From: Isoetes taiwanensis
Taxonomy: Eukaryota; Streptophyta; Lycopodiopsida; Isoetales; Isoetaceae
Direction: 5' to 3'
DNA: 64,000 nt
Assembly: GCA_021234155.1 (NCBI GenBank)
Contig: JAJEKV010000008.1
Span: 10,036,740 to 10,100,739, forward strand
Both the position numbers and the translations under genes were made by a program. Below the pieces are notes generated by a model. It made no database searches and was not told the DNA's origin. It saw nothing but the letters and a program-made list of their open reading frames with translations. Shown here piece by piece: positions 12,082 through 23,155 of this stretch (positions are counted from its first letter, which is position 1; every line of letters starts with the position of its first letter).

Positions 12082-14947
12082 TCAACTTTCTTCAAGCACC
12101 CCCAATGATATCATAGCCTTCTTCCTGACATCCTGAGGTATTGTAATTCTCGCATTTCTAGCTGGAATAGTGTTTGGAGTCCATGAGTACAAAACACTTT
12201 CATAGTCTAGCCAAAGATCAGGATCACTCGGTTTCTCCTCCATTTCTTTGTCCAACAATCTGAGTACCTTTCTTTATCCGATCGTTGGGTCAACTGATGC
12301 ACCGGACACCACCATTCCACCCGCACATGGTTGAAGTTAATATTACCTTCTTCTTTGCAAATATCGAGATAGTGAACCCCAACCACACCGGATATGTATC
12401 TAAATCTGGGGCTTTACTACCACAAATTGGTGGCATTCCAAGTCGAGTGGAAGGTTCATAAGCATCCATGCCTAGAAACTTTGGCCTATTGTTCTTAGGA
12501 CCAACATAGTGTTTGTCGAAAGGAGGAGGAGCATATTGCTTGCGAATGCTACTTACAAGGTCATCAAAATCCTCAAAGACTGCTAAGGTCTTCCACCTAG
12601 TTTTAGGCAACCACCCTTCTTTCAATTCATCTCGAGGATGTGTCTATCTCCCCCAACAAAGGTTAATCACCTTCTTCCAATAAGCCACCAAGGCACGGTT
12701 GGTGTCATCTGGATTGGTTTGCCAATGCTTTATATAGTCTTGGATTCCTTCCTTAGTCAATCCCAATTGCTTCACTTCTTTAGTAGGTTTTAAAGCTTTT
12801 GGTTGACCTAGAGGTATCATAGGCTTGCCATTCTCATCTCTACGCCATATTTCCTCCCCTCCTCTCCACTCATCCTCTGAAGGTCTCATCTTCCATTGGA
12901 AGATTGGAATCCCATCTCTCACCCAAAAAGTGAACTGCAGAGGCCTGGAATGACCTTCAAGATCCAATGTATAACCATCCACAAAGCTCTTCCAATCGGG
13001 CACTTCTTCTATGAGAGAAGCTATAGGGTTTGGAGTAGTACTATTCATGCAAGATTTCCATTAGCCTAGGAAAGTTGGTCCTTTGTTTGCTTTGCTTCAA
13101 GATACAACTATATTTGCCAAATAATGCATTCACATCCTCATGGGTATGCCCAGGCATAAGAAACCCTAAATTAACTCTTTCAAATATCCCCACAGCTGTT
13201 AAGTAGGATAGGAAAGAAAACATCCACCTGTTCTTATTTTGGCAAGCACAATTATCAAGTTGCAAGAGAAACCTTTTGGGTAGATCTTGAGGTTTAGCAC
13301 GTGAAGTTGAAGCTCCAACATGTTCATTAGACCCATGCTTCCTAAACCTTGCCTTGCTGAACTTTTCAATATTGTTAGGGTTCCCATCTAACAATGCTCT
13401 ATGTAGTGCCCGGCTAGTCAGAAGGTCCTGAGGTGACCATTGTATCCATTTTCATAGTTTCTCAAACACCTCATGATACTCCCAATATGAAAATCTGGAC
13501 CATCACTCCACAACTCCAAACTAAAATGGCCATAGTAGGTTTGATTCTGCCCATGCAAGATTGCCCCATCATTGAGATCAGAAAAGGGTATGATCTTCCA
13601 TGACTTTGGTATGTACTTGAATTGTGGAAGACAAGTCTTTTGCTGGTCCATCTTGTCATGTATAATACATAAATAGTTATTGGGTTCCAATGCGGATAAA
13701 GTCCTTCACATCCAATAACATGATCTACATGATAGTTGGTCACCATATGGTCCTTCATATGCTCCCTTATCCTAGCCCTTTGACTAGGTTGCACAGCCTT
13801 ATCAAGAGTCTCCTTCAACTTAGCACATAAATTGCACTTTGCAAAGTTGTTTGAAGTTGCTATGGTGACATGATTGAAATGCTTCTTCCATAACCTACTA
13901 AAGCTAGGTTGGGATATTGGAAGAATTCCCAATTCTCAAGTAGGGAATTCACTTCTTCCAAAATACTCTTTTGAGTACAATGTGATGGCAACCTTTTCTC
14001 AACAACTGCTCTTCCTTTTTCATCCCTTCTACTTTTGTGTGGCATAGACTCTGCATTGAAATCAATATATTTTTCAAATATCTCCCTGGCAGCCAAGGTC
14101 CTAGCTGTTGGTCTCAACAAACCATTATTTCCATGTAAAGCAATCCTGTTCCCCTCACTTTTTTTTTTTTGCCAATTATGCCATGAAGAAGTTGGAATTG
14201 CATGGATACTCTGCCATGCTTTTGCACATATCCATTTGCCTAGCAAAGGGTATCTTTTTCTGTTTGGGTTTCTTTCATCTTGAAGTGCGTGCTCGAAGAT
14301 TGTGTACATGTAGGTCCTCCTCTCATCAACAGTGTACTCTTGAAAAGTGGCTCTTGCTTCCACCAATTGTTCTATTGTAAAGAATTGCATACAAGCACTC
14401 CAACAACAATCTGAGCCCCTAACCTTCACCATTGTCTCATGTTTGGTGTCACTATTCAACTTGGCTCTTTTGCTAGGATAATGTCTGGCAACTGATACTT
14501 CTCCCCTTTTGCCTAGGTTTAGAGTTCCAACTGCCAATGGATCAATATCAAGACAATCATTGTCCCCAACAACCTCGTGGCTCGGAAAATATAATCCTCC
14601 ACAAATTGAACACTACTTATAGGCCATGCCATGATGCAAGGAACCTCCAATTGCTTGACACAACCAAAACATTCCTTGTCACCCAAACCTTTACCTTTCC
14701 AGTTGTCTTCCAACATCGAAATTGCAATACCAATATTGTCTTCCCCTAGCCTTTCATCATTAACAGCTTGACCAGGATCTGCTAGCACAATGACTCCTTG
14801 GCCTACTATTTCCTTGTTGCACTTGTGCATGATTCTCACCTTCTTGTTCCTCCATTGCACCCTACTATAGAGGACTAATTGTTTTTCTTCAACATTCTTG
14901 CTAGAAGTTGGCTTTTCATTGATATTGCTTTTTTCAATATGTTGCAC
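12082..14947 (-). pseudogene. DUF7869-type transposon-associated gene, broken
   Basis: Successive minus-strand frames from 14947 down to the stop at 12082-12084 read as one protein. Recognisable parts in order: a segment with AVNDERLGEDNIG (near 14760), a Cys pair in FAKCNLCAKLK (near 13830), CIIHDKMDQQKTCLP (near 13670), then QLDNC...NKNRWMF and PGHTHEDVNALFGK (13130-13262), which match the core of the DUF7869 family. DUF7869 is an uncharacterised domain; an RNase-H-like fold and a mobile-element origin are my inference from the QLDN and GHTHED pattern. The frame is interrupted by shifts near 13930-13700 and 13400, an in-frame TAG near 12651 inside VINLCWGR/THPRDELKEGW, and another shift near 12290. 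Some shifts could be introns or sequence errors. A divergent copy lies at 56640-59880. Confidence 0.6.
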
Positions 14948-15333
14948 ACCATCTTGAGTTGGAGAGGCACCATTGACCTAGGCAAATTGCACCCTTTTTA
15001 GTCAATGAGTAGGAAAAAATTATTACACCATAAGATAAAAAAAGTACGTACATTTATGGAATATGTAGAGGTAAATCAAATTTTTTTAAAAGCAAGAAAT
15101 TCCTTGGAAATAGGTTTAATATAATAATAACAATGGGCGTAAACGAAATCATTTAAAACAAGATTTTTCGTGGCAACAACAAGGAAATGATATTATCCTA
15201 ATTTTAATTATCGAAAATTTGGATATATAATTACGAAAAGACATATAGCTGATGGCCGTGAGAATTTATTATCCATAATAATATACCCTAGATGATATAG
15301 TTGGCGGGAATTTCGTACGCCTGGTGTGTTATT

Positions 15334-15400
15334 TGAGGCAATAAATTATTCACGCTAATTTCTAATTAACCCTATATAAATCCGGTTCACGCTCTCAAGA
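15334..15400 (+). promoter_or_regulatory. TATA-type promoter, copy 1
   Basis: TATATAA at 15373-15379 lies about 57 bp before the ATG at 15435. The surrounding block (AATTATTCACGCTAA, TTTCTAATTA, CCTATATAAATCC and TTCACGCTCTCAA) is repeated at 16540-16606. The position suits divergent transcription away from the DUF7869-type gene. Confidence 0.6.
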
Positions 15401-15434
15401 CCTCCATTCTGTCCAATTTTTTTTTCTCCTCACC

Positions 15435-15908
15435 ATGAAGCGCTTCAAATTCGGCCAATTCGAACTTCATGAAGAACCCGAGGTCTCAAAAAGAGACGTC
15501 GGGTTGAAGAACCCCTCTCTTCCCCCCCCCCCATCGATTTTCTTGCCCAATTCTCCTCTGATTCCGATTCAGAGGAGGAGTTCGACATGGAAGAGGAGGA
15601 GTTGGGCTCCTCTGATTCCTCTGATTCTGAAGAGGAGGAAGAGGAGGAGTTGGAGGAAGAGGAGGAGATGTCCTCCCAAGAGCACATGACCGCTCTGCTT
15701 CAACCCTGAAACAGAGAATGAAATCGAGGAGGAGGAGGAGGAGGAGGAGGAGGAGGAGGAGGAGGGGGTCGACAATTCACCCGATTTTGGAGTGGTTGAG
15801 AGATGAACCAGGTTTGCATGTGATTTCTTTTTTTTTTTTGTTTTTGCACCTTTCTTTCTTTTCTAACACCTTTCCTTCTTCTTTGTTGCAGGCGTGGAAG
15901 AAGAGTGA
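15435..15908 (+). pseudogene. highly acidic Ser/Glu-rich protein gene, frame broken
   Basis: The frame starts MKRFKFGQFELHEEPE. After an 11-C run (15522-15532) the sense continues one frame over as PIDFLAQFSSDSDSEEEF, followed by long Glu/Ser runs to HMTALLQP. A second change of frame before the GAG repeat at 15726-15764 leads into HPILEWLRDEPG. A GT-AG intron at 15812-15891 (donor CCAG/GTTTGC, acceptor TTGTTGCAG) then joins GVEEE and a stop at 15906-15908. Both shifts sit in or beside simple-sequence tracts, so they could be homopolymer or copy-number errors rather than mutations. Length if whole would be about 140 residues. No family is recognised; the composition resembles acidic nuclear proteins. 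Confidence 0.45.
15726..15764 (+). repeat. GAG trinucleotide microsatellite
   Basis: About a dozen GAG/GGA triplets in a row end in GGGGG. In the sense frame they encode Glu; other frames give artefactual Arg or Ser runs. Confidence 0.9.
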
Positions 15909-16539
15909 TGCAGATCCCGGGCGGCCCATTTTTTGTTTCCTTTCTTACAGAAGTTTTGGACACGCCTCCGGGCATTTTTTTCTGTAAATTGTGTGAAAAG
16001 CCTTCGGGCAGCTGCTTCCAAGCCTTCGGGCATCTGTACATACAACTGTTTTTAATGAAATCAAACAGTTTTCTTCATAAACTTTGTCTTCAAACAGTTT
16101 TCTTCAAACAGTTTTTCTTTCACTAAAATTTTTTGAATAAAATCAAACTGTATTCTCCAATTATTTTGGCTCCAAGCTGTTTTCTCTAAAATTTTGTCTC
16201 TGCAAATTTTGTCTCTCTAAAATTTTGTATCTGCAAATTTTGTCTCAACAAAGTCTCGGGAAAACCACATGAGAAATCTCTGATTCATCACAGTAACCAT
16301 AGGAAATTTTCCTATACGACCTAAAACAATTCCCCAACCTTACAAGTCATTTTTTAGCCTTGATAATTTTGCCTTTAAAGTCATTTTTAATTTAGCCTAT
16401 ATAAAATTTATAAATTCTATTTTTTTCAATGCAATAAATGGAATAAAATGTCAGAGAATTTATTGCATGAAATGCAATATTCTCCATATATACCATATGC
16501 ATGTCATGTCCGGGGAAGACCAGCGCCAGCGCGTGTTAA

Positions 16540-16606
16540 TTCAAGCAATCAATTATTCACGCTAACTTATTTCTAATTATGCCTATATAAATCCATTTCA
16601 CGCTCT
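16540..16606 (+). promoter_or_regulatory. TATA-type promoter, copy 2
   Basis: TATATAA at 16584-16590 is embedded in a block repeated from 15334-15400 (AATTATTCACGCTAA, then TTTCTAATTA, CTATATAAATCC and TTCACGCTCTCAA). No ORF begins at the equivalent distance. Splice-donor-like GTGAGC near 16693 suggests a 5' leader intron and a second plus-strand transcription unit. Confidence 0.5.
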
Positions 16607-17247
16607 CAAAGTTCCTACATTTTCTTCCTTCCTTCATACGATTTGCCGGTTGCGCTTCTGCTGTGTTTGGATCCGCCCTCCTCGAAATCTTGGTGAGCAG
16701 ATTTATATTCAAAGAATGTTAGATGTTTGGTTTTGGCAATTCCTAACTTACTAAAAGACTCCGCCTTTTAGTTCTCAGAGCATCATCGTAGCGAGAGGAC
16801 TAAGGTCTGCGAATCGAAAAGCCTCGAATTAAAACCACAAGCATAGTCCTTCGCTCTTCGAATCCTTCCAACCTCGGAACTCAAGGTTAGTTTTCATTTA
16901 GTTTTAAGTTGCATCTTAATGGCGGGTTTAATCCAAGAAGACAAGCTTTTGCATTTGCTCGAGGCGGAGGAAGCGATGATGTTTATGAAAACCGAATAGT
17001 TTTTATAAACTTCATCCGCTTCTTTGTTTCGAAAATTCTTGAGTTTCTCTTCCTGAATTAATCATGCTATTGCATGCAAGTTTCTATTATGAATAAGTGT
17101 AGTAGAAAGCATTAGAAAAATCTGAAAGATAATATTTGAAACACGCCGAAGATAATATTTGAAACACGCTAAGCCGTGTTTCATGCTAACCTTTAGCCTT
17201 CAACATGAATACACACTCGGCGTGCATTCAGCAGAGAGGGAGAAATT

Positions 17248-17323
17248 AAGTAAATAGATAAAGGCCAGGCAATTATTTACACGCTAGCGTGTAAATAATT
17301 GCCTGGCCTTTATCTATTTACTT
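17248..17323. repeat. 76-bp perfect palindrome without spacer
   Basis: The two 38-nt arms are exact reverse complements around the centre ACGCT/AGCGT at 17285/17286. A further pair of arms (CGGCGTGCATTC near 17218 and GAATGCACGCCG near 17358) lies outside, interrupted by unpaired sequence. No ORF crosses it convincingly. Confidence 0.95.
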
Positions 17324-17493
17324 ATCTATCTGTCATGCTTTTTTTTTTTCTCTCTGCGAATGCACGCCGAAATGCGTATAGTTTTTCCTATATAGCGTAA
17401 CAACACGGGTCTCTTAGTTTCTAAGTTTATATAAATAAATAAACATAACACGCCAAAGTGAATACCGATAACTCCGCCACTTCCTATTGATAG

Positions 17494-17850
17494 ATGCCAA
17501 GTTACATTAATCACCCGGTTGGTGACGAAGATGCATTGGAATTACATTTGGGCCAGCAATCACACGCGCCCGCCTCCAGTTTAAACCAATCTCCAATCCG
17601 TTGAACCGCAAAATGAAAGCACCAACCGCCGAGCACCCGCCTTGCAACCCCGGAGTACTTGGAACAAGTAATGATGATGGCAGCAGAGCGTAGGGCAATG
17701 ATAGATCTGGGCTCTGGGGCCCTTGCAATCGCATGGAGGCTGGCCCTCTTATCTAATCACTTCGAGAATGCAAGACATGCATTGATCGAGAGTGAATCTC
17801 GCATCCGCCACCTCGAGATTCAAAATGAGGAGCTGCGCGTTAGTGGTTAG
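17494..17850 (+). pseudogene. fragment encoding a coiled-coil-like segment
   Basis: A plus-strand frame from about 17514 gives PVGDEDALELHLGQQ, is interrupted by two stops near 17600, and then reads EQVMMMAAERRAMIDLGSG and ALIESESRIRHLEIQNEELR before stopping at about 17850. The last part has the heptad-like Leu/Ile spacing of a short coiled coil. It lies downstream of promoter copy 2 and on the same strand as the later exons, so it may be an early exon of that gene. No family is recognised. Confidence 0.3.
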
Positions 17851-19515
17851 CCTCTATGCCCGGATGCCCCAACACGAACCACTACCACAAAGCAGATAAT
17901 GATGCAATGGAGATGGCTCAACCAATGGAACCACTACTCAGCAGGCGTTATAATGATGCATTGGAGGTTCAACCAATGGAGCAGGAGGTGGAGCAGAGGT
18001 GGAGGTGGAGCAAAGGGGGAGGTGGAGCTAGAGCCCGGTGTTTTTTTACTTTGGGTTTTACCTGACGGTTCACTATGCCCAGCTATGGAAATGGGAGATC
18101 GATAGCCCAGCTACTCGAAGACCGGGCTTGAAACAAATAGTCCGGGTTTTTGTCCGGGTTGATCCAGTTTATCCAGATTATATACAATTGTAAACTTTTT
18201 CCAATGAATACAACAAATTTTGTCTACTTCTATATTTCTACAATGTAATACATGTTACATACCTTTTTAAGCGGTTTCTTGGCCATGCAACAAATGTTCC
18301 AACACTTTCTCCAACCGTATCCCCACCGGGTGTCTGCGGGGTAAAGCTTCATCTCAGAAGCAGCTAAAGAAGCTAATCATCAGAATTCGGACATACTTAT
18401 CCCCGAAAGCGAATTCCATGACGGTTTGCAAATGGATCGATGGAGTCGATCTTGCATAATCCTACTTTCCTTTTTTGATTTGTAGTTAACATGAAACATT
18501 CATCTTCGACACTGCAGACAATTGCCTATTCAGACACCTTTACTGGAAATTATTGTACAAGCTATAGGAATGAGATGCTTACCAGAATTCTGTAGCCATT
18601 CTTGAGTAGCCGATTCGAAGTTCTCAAATCACAGCTATGGAAACTCCGGGCGGTCGGAAAATTCAATTAGAAGAAAGATTAGGTTAACTACGCTTAGGCG
18701 GGATAAATTTGGCGGGATACTTTTTGGGTAGATTGGTTTTAAAAACTTAATGAAAGAAGTCTCATGACGGGTCTTCGCCATTATTATTTGTATGTGTCAA
18801 GAATATTTCGAACCGATTTTGTGTTTTCTTGAAATTCAAATTTCTATTTCTCGCAGAAAAGCTATTTCTTCGAAAGCAGCTCGAAAGGCCAGATCCAAGC
18901 AACCTTCCGACCGTTTACTAGGCTTAATCCGAGATGTCTTCTAAAAAACGAATCGAGGTCGAGGCGGACGGGCGAGGGAAGCGGTGGAAGAGCAATCTCT
19001 AAACCCGCTCTTCTCAAGTTTCGAGGACGCTGATCGAATACGTAATAATACGTAACCCTATTCAAGGTATTTAATTTGCCACGTATCAATCGCGGTGGAG
19101 AGTATTATGCTTGCATGAATTTGAGATATTTCCTTGCCTTCGCTAATATGCTTTGCATGAGTTTGAGTTATTATGCTTTGCATGAATTTTAAGTATTACC
19201 ATCGCCAAATGCCTCGATTGTCCGCTTTGTAGAACATAATTTTGCTCTGTTTTATATATAGAATATAGCGGTGTTAGACAGTTGGAGATAGCAATGTTCA
19301 ATGAGGTTAAACAAAGGAAATATGGATTCATGAAGGGTATGTAGCTTAAAATGTGGATGCAAAATAATTTAGTTTCAAATTCACGATAGCATGGTCAATA
19401 ATAGGAGCTACCAACACGCCAAGCGTGATTTGTACTAATTTAGGTTTAAAATGCACGCCAAGCGTGATCTCTTCTTCCTCGAAAAGTACTCTAAAAGTGC
19501 TCATCTTCTTTGCAG
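17851..19515. other. intron-like stretch with CACGC/GCGTG palindromes
   Basis: No gene-sized frame. CACGCCAAGCGTG occurs at 19415-19427 and 19454-19466, just upstream of an acceptor (TTTGCAG at 19509-19515) that opens the next coding block. The Trp/Gly-rich ORFs at 17856-18105 have no recognised motif. Confidence 0.4.
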
Positions 19516-20648
19516 CGGCCAAGAGGAAGAAAACCCCTATTAATTCGGGTTCTAATCCCGCCAAGAAAGCAAGGGCGCATTTACCCGATGATGCGCACCA
19601 TATGATCTCACCTTAGATGATGAAGGGCCGATTCTTATAGCAACCAATCCACCCCGCCCTCAAGAGGAAATGGACGAGGGTGCCGAGTGAGACGCTGACC
19701 TTGCCAAGACAAATGGCAAGCTCGACTTAACTCTCTTCTCGAGGAAAAAGGAAGCGCATAAGATGGTCAAACAAGGGATCCTAATCTCTTGTGAGGAAGA
19801 GGATGACACCAACCGCAAATTGCTCTTGGAGATTACACATAAGCAAAAGAAAGATCTGCCGGACTTACTCATTGTAGAGCTAATGTGATACAAGGATACG
19901 CTCATGAAGACATGTGAACGGTGAGACATGTTTTAAATATGGTTGGCCAACCAATGTAGCGCTTACGCCAATATCTATTTGCCAAGGGTTACAAATTATG
20001 TAGAGGCATGTTCACTAAACCGACAAAAAGTCACTATGTGCGCTAAGCTAGGAATTAGTGACTTGAAAGCTTCTAGGAGGGTCCTAGATCTAGGGAAGCA
20101 TGTTCAACCCGGGCAGCTTGTCGAAGGCATGGAGGCTTCGCTTTTGAGAATGAACAGGATAGGGTGGCGCAAACTAGAGGCCATGAACAAGTTGAATAAA
20201 TATTCTCACCATTATCCATTGGGTCTTAAGGAAATTTTTCAGATCCATGTGAAGTCCCTCATCCGCTCACCTAGCTCCATTTATGTTAGCGTAAGATATG
20301 ATCCAAAGACATGCCATGGAGATTGTTCGAGCATGATTAGTAATCCAGTCAAATGCCTATGCCGGGATGTATTACCTTGGGATATGATCTCAACAAGCCC
20401 GCCGAGTGGACGAACTTCGAGGAGTTAATGTCAAAGGATAACATTAAATTGGCCGCCATCGACGGCAAAGATTCCTTGTTGAGGCACGTAAGGCCCTCAT
20501 CGTGCAAAAGCGTAACAAACAGCCAAAATGCGCTCTACAATCACTATGCGATATAGGAGGTGTCGATCTTGATGCCAATACTTCACCCGCAGATTTACCT
20601 GAGATTAGTGCAACTTTGAATGAAATGGGAAGACATTTTATACAAAAG
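19516..20648 (+). pseudogene. coding block of an unidentified element gene, several frameshifts
   Basis: After an acceptor at 19515, the sense reads through three frames. AAKRKKTPINSGSNPAKKAR resembles a nuclear-localisation-type basic stretch. DDEGPILIATNPPRPQEEMD and KLDLTLFSRKKEAHKMVKQG follow, then RVTNYVEACSLNRQKVTMCA and IGWRKLEAMNKLNKYSHHYP (19990-20220), and finally LGYDLNKPAEWTNFEELMSK (20373-20432). The block ends at a good donor, CAAAAG/GTAACT, after 20648. No known domain is recognised. Codon-like continuity across frames suggests recent indels rather than ancient decay. Confidence 0.4.
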
Positions 20649-20967
20649 GTAACTAACCAGTATTAGGATGTTAGCACTTTCATATTCACGCCAGCGCTCA
20701 TTCAAATGAAACCAATTCACGCCAGCGCGGATTTCCTAATGAAACCAAATCACGCCAGCGCGTTTTCAAATCAAACCAATTCAAAGCCAGCGCGAAATGT
20801 TAAAAGCACACCGCGGAATTCAACCGATTCAAAGCAGCACCGGCGTGAATTGCAATGTTATTTAATTCATTTCACGCCAGCGTGCTTTGAGGTTGATCTT
20901 TTCTATTGAAATCGCTACCGCTGTTTCTTGTCTCTCGACATCGATTCAATGCCTGTACTTTTGGCAG
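20649..20967 (+). other. inferred intron packed with CACGCCAGCGC motifs
   Basis: Donor GTAACT at 20649 and acceptor TTTTGGCAG ending at 20967 bound this stretch. Inside, CACGCCAGCGC or close variants occur at 20687, 20718, 20751, about 20785 (AGCCAGCGCG) and 20873 (CACGCCAGCGTG). The first four are spaced ~31-34 bp apart by AT-rich sequence including CAAATGAAACCAA-type text. Confidence 0.6.
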
Positions 20968-22930
20968 TCCATACGTGGAGCAACTGCGCCACGCCCGTCA
21001 ACAGTGGGTGGAATATGGCTGCCCATTACCCACCAGACAGGGCATGTATGGGTCAAAGTCCGAGGCTTTCAAGCTGCCGGAGCGCTGCCGCAGCATAATT
21101 ATACGTGAGAAGAAGAAAACCGCAAGAAAATCAAAGAAAAAGGTGGTGATGACATTGCAGATCCTTCCCGAAAGCTCATCTAGCGTGTCAGTCCAAATGC
21201 ACTCAGATAAGATTGTGTTTTGTAAGGAGGCAAGATGGCAAAAGTGGAATGAATTCGGGACGCTTTATGCACAAAGGAAGCTGCCGATACTATGGGTAGG
21301 GTGCCTCCTGTTGATGTAAGCATCTTTGACTTGAATGTGACAGAGATGAGAAAGACTCAGGGGCTAGACGACGCTGAGACCATTTGGGTTTTAGACCAGT
21401 GCTTAAAGAAGGAAGTCTTATACAAGAAGAGTGCTTTCACTAAGGATAGGATGTCCTTCGCTGAGTGTCGCAGCCATGTGAAGGATGTACGACAATGAAG
21501 TCACGTAGGGAGCCGAGTTACAAAGGCTATCTGGGGATGTGGCATTATCCAAATTGATTGGTTGGACAAATACAAGGTCAAAATGATGACATCAAGAAGT
21601 TTGTATTCGGTCAAAGGACTTCCTAAAGAATTGGAAGGCTAAAAATACAAAACATAAGGAGACTCTACCCCTAAGGTAATTGGGCCGAAAGTTGAGAAGA
21701 AAAGTGGCCCTTGTGAAGAAGATTATCGGAGAAGACGACGCTTGTCCAAAGATTCACTCCATTGGGTACAAAAGGTCTCTTACCGTAATCAACTTCCGCC
21801 TTAAAAATATATCACTCTTTGTGTTGGACAAAAGGGTGGGAGAGGAGATATGGGCATGAACCGTATGACTACAGCAGCCTTTTTACCACCGTATAGGATT
21901 GACAACCGAGAGGTCCTTCACTATTGTCATCGTTTGTCCTTCCGGTGAGTCACATTCTGCATGCACTATCCGCTGCTCATGATCCGAGTGCCTCAAAGTT
22001 ATTAGGGAGGGATGCCTAATATATGATGTTAAGGATAATGAGTCGCGAACGAGAATCCAAGATGGCACATGTCATCTTTATTATGATATCCATGTTTGTC
22101 GGACGAGGAATATGATATCGCTAAGTGTTTTCTTCTAGATGATCCGGACTTAAGAACTATATTCTTTCATAATGGATCGATCACCGTAACAGGATGAGTC
22201 GAAGAGGATGAGGATCGGGACCCCCCCTAAGTGGGGAAATCAAGTACGAGCTACAAACTAAGGAGAAGGGCCCCTTAAATAAAAATGGATTTCCCCCGTC
22301 TATGGCTGCTTACCTCGTCGAGGCATTTGCTCCAATTGATACAACCTGCTTGGAGCTTCATGTTGGAGGTTATATTGCCCGAGAGGCTCTTATGGGTGCA
22401 AGAAGATGTCACTGCTTTGTGAGTGATGAGCAGGCCAAAGACTTTCTTGAACCATTCCTCATGCATGTGCTTGCCAAGTCTCCTAAAGGCCCTTATGGCA
22501 ACCTGAAAATCATCAAGAATCAAAAGTCTCAGACTTGTCCAATTCGAAAGTGGACGCTTGTTTCCGGGCGAGGGGACCTAGTAATCAACCGACGATAAGG
22601 AAAGCAGTAATGAACAAATAGCTGCTAAACTGGCTGCTCAAAGTACTGTGATGGCGGCGAACTTAGGGAATATTTTTGCCCACATTGCGGGTGATGCAAG
22701 CAACAACAGAGTAGATTCACAGGTTAACAATGAAGTAATTGACAGGGAAACCGAAAATGAAGGCGGCTCTAGTGATTCACAGGTTTGCCAAATCAATAGT
22801 AAAATAATGTCGGTTGTGAAGGACGCAAATGAACTAATAGAAAATAACAATTCTAACAAATGTAAGAAGACGAAGATTAAGGGTGGCGAAGGGGAGAATG
22901 ACGATGACGGCAAATAAACCAAGATGATAG
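20968..22930 (+). pseudogene. methyltransferase-like protein coding block, frameshifted
   Basis: The sense frames give RQGMYGSKSEAFKLPERC (about 21037-21090), KTQGLDDAETIWVLDQCLKK (about 21352-21411), GQKGGRGDMGMNRM (about 21830-21870), AKCFLLDDPDLRTIFFHNGS (about 22112-22171) and, at 22350-22391, LELHVGGYIAREAL, followed by RRCHCFVSDEQAKDFLEPFL. The E-L-x-x-G-G-x-x-x-R-E-A-L string followed by an acidic residue resembles motif I of Rossmann-fold SAM-dependent methyltransferases found in plant element proteins. This is inference from the pattern only; no catalytic DPPY/NPPY motif was seen. An Asn/Asp/Lys-rich tail ends in a stop at 22915. Several frameshifts interrupt it. Confidence 0.45.
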
Positions 22931-23155
22931 GTATGGCCTTGCCCACGAAATCGCCACGCCGCGGATTTAATTTGTATTACCTTTGAATTAAATCGCGCCA
23001 AGCGTGCTTTGATTATTTTTCGCTGTCAAACTAAATCATGCCGAAGCGCCGATTTGGTTATGACTATTTCAAATCACGCTTGGCGCCGCTTGTATTGTTT
23101 GTGTTATCGTGATCTTGTCGACCGGATACATGTTTGATGTTTCAGCTTCCATTGC
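22931..23155 (+). other. inferred intron with GCGCC/GCGTG palindromes
   Basis: Bounded by ATAG/GTATGG at 22930 and TGTTTCAG ending at 23155. It carries CGCGCCAAGCGTG (22994-23006), CCGAAGCGCC and CACGCTTGGCGCCG (about 23075), variants of the motif in the preceding introns. Confidence 0.55.

Noticed and set aside
15445..15775. poly-Ser minus-strand ORFs
   Set aside because: They are complements of the Glu-rich sense frame and the GAG repeat.
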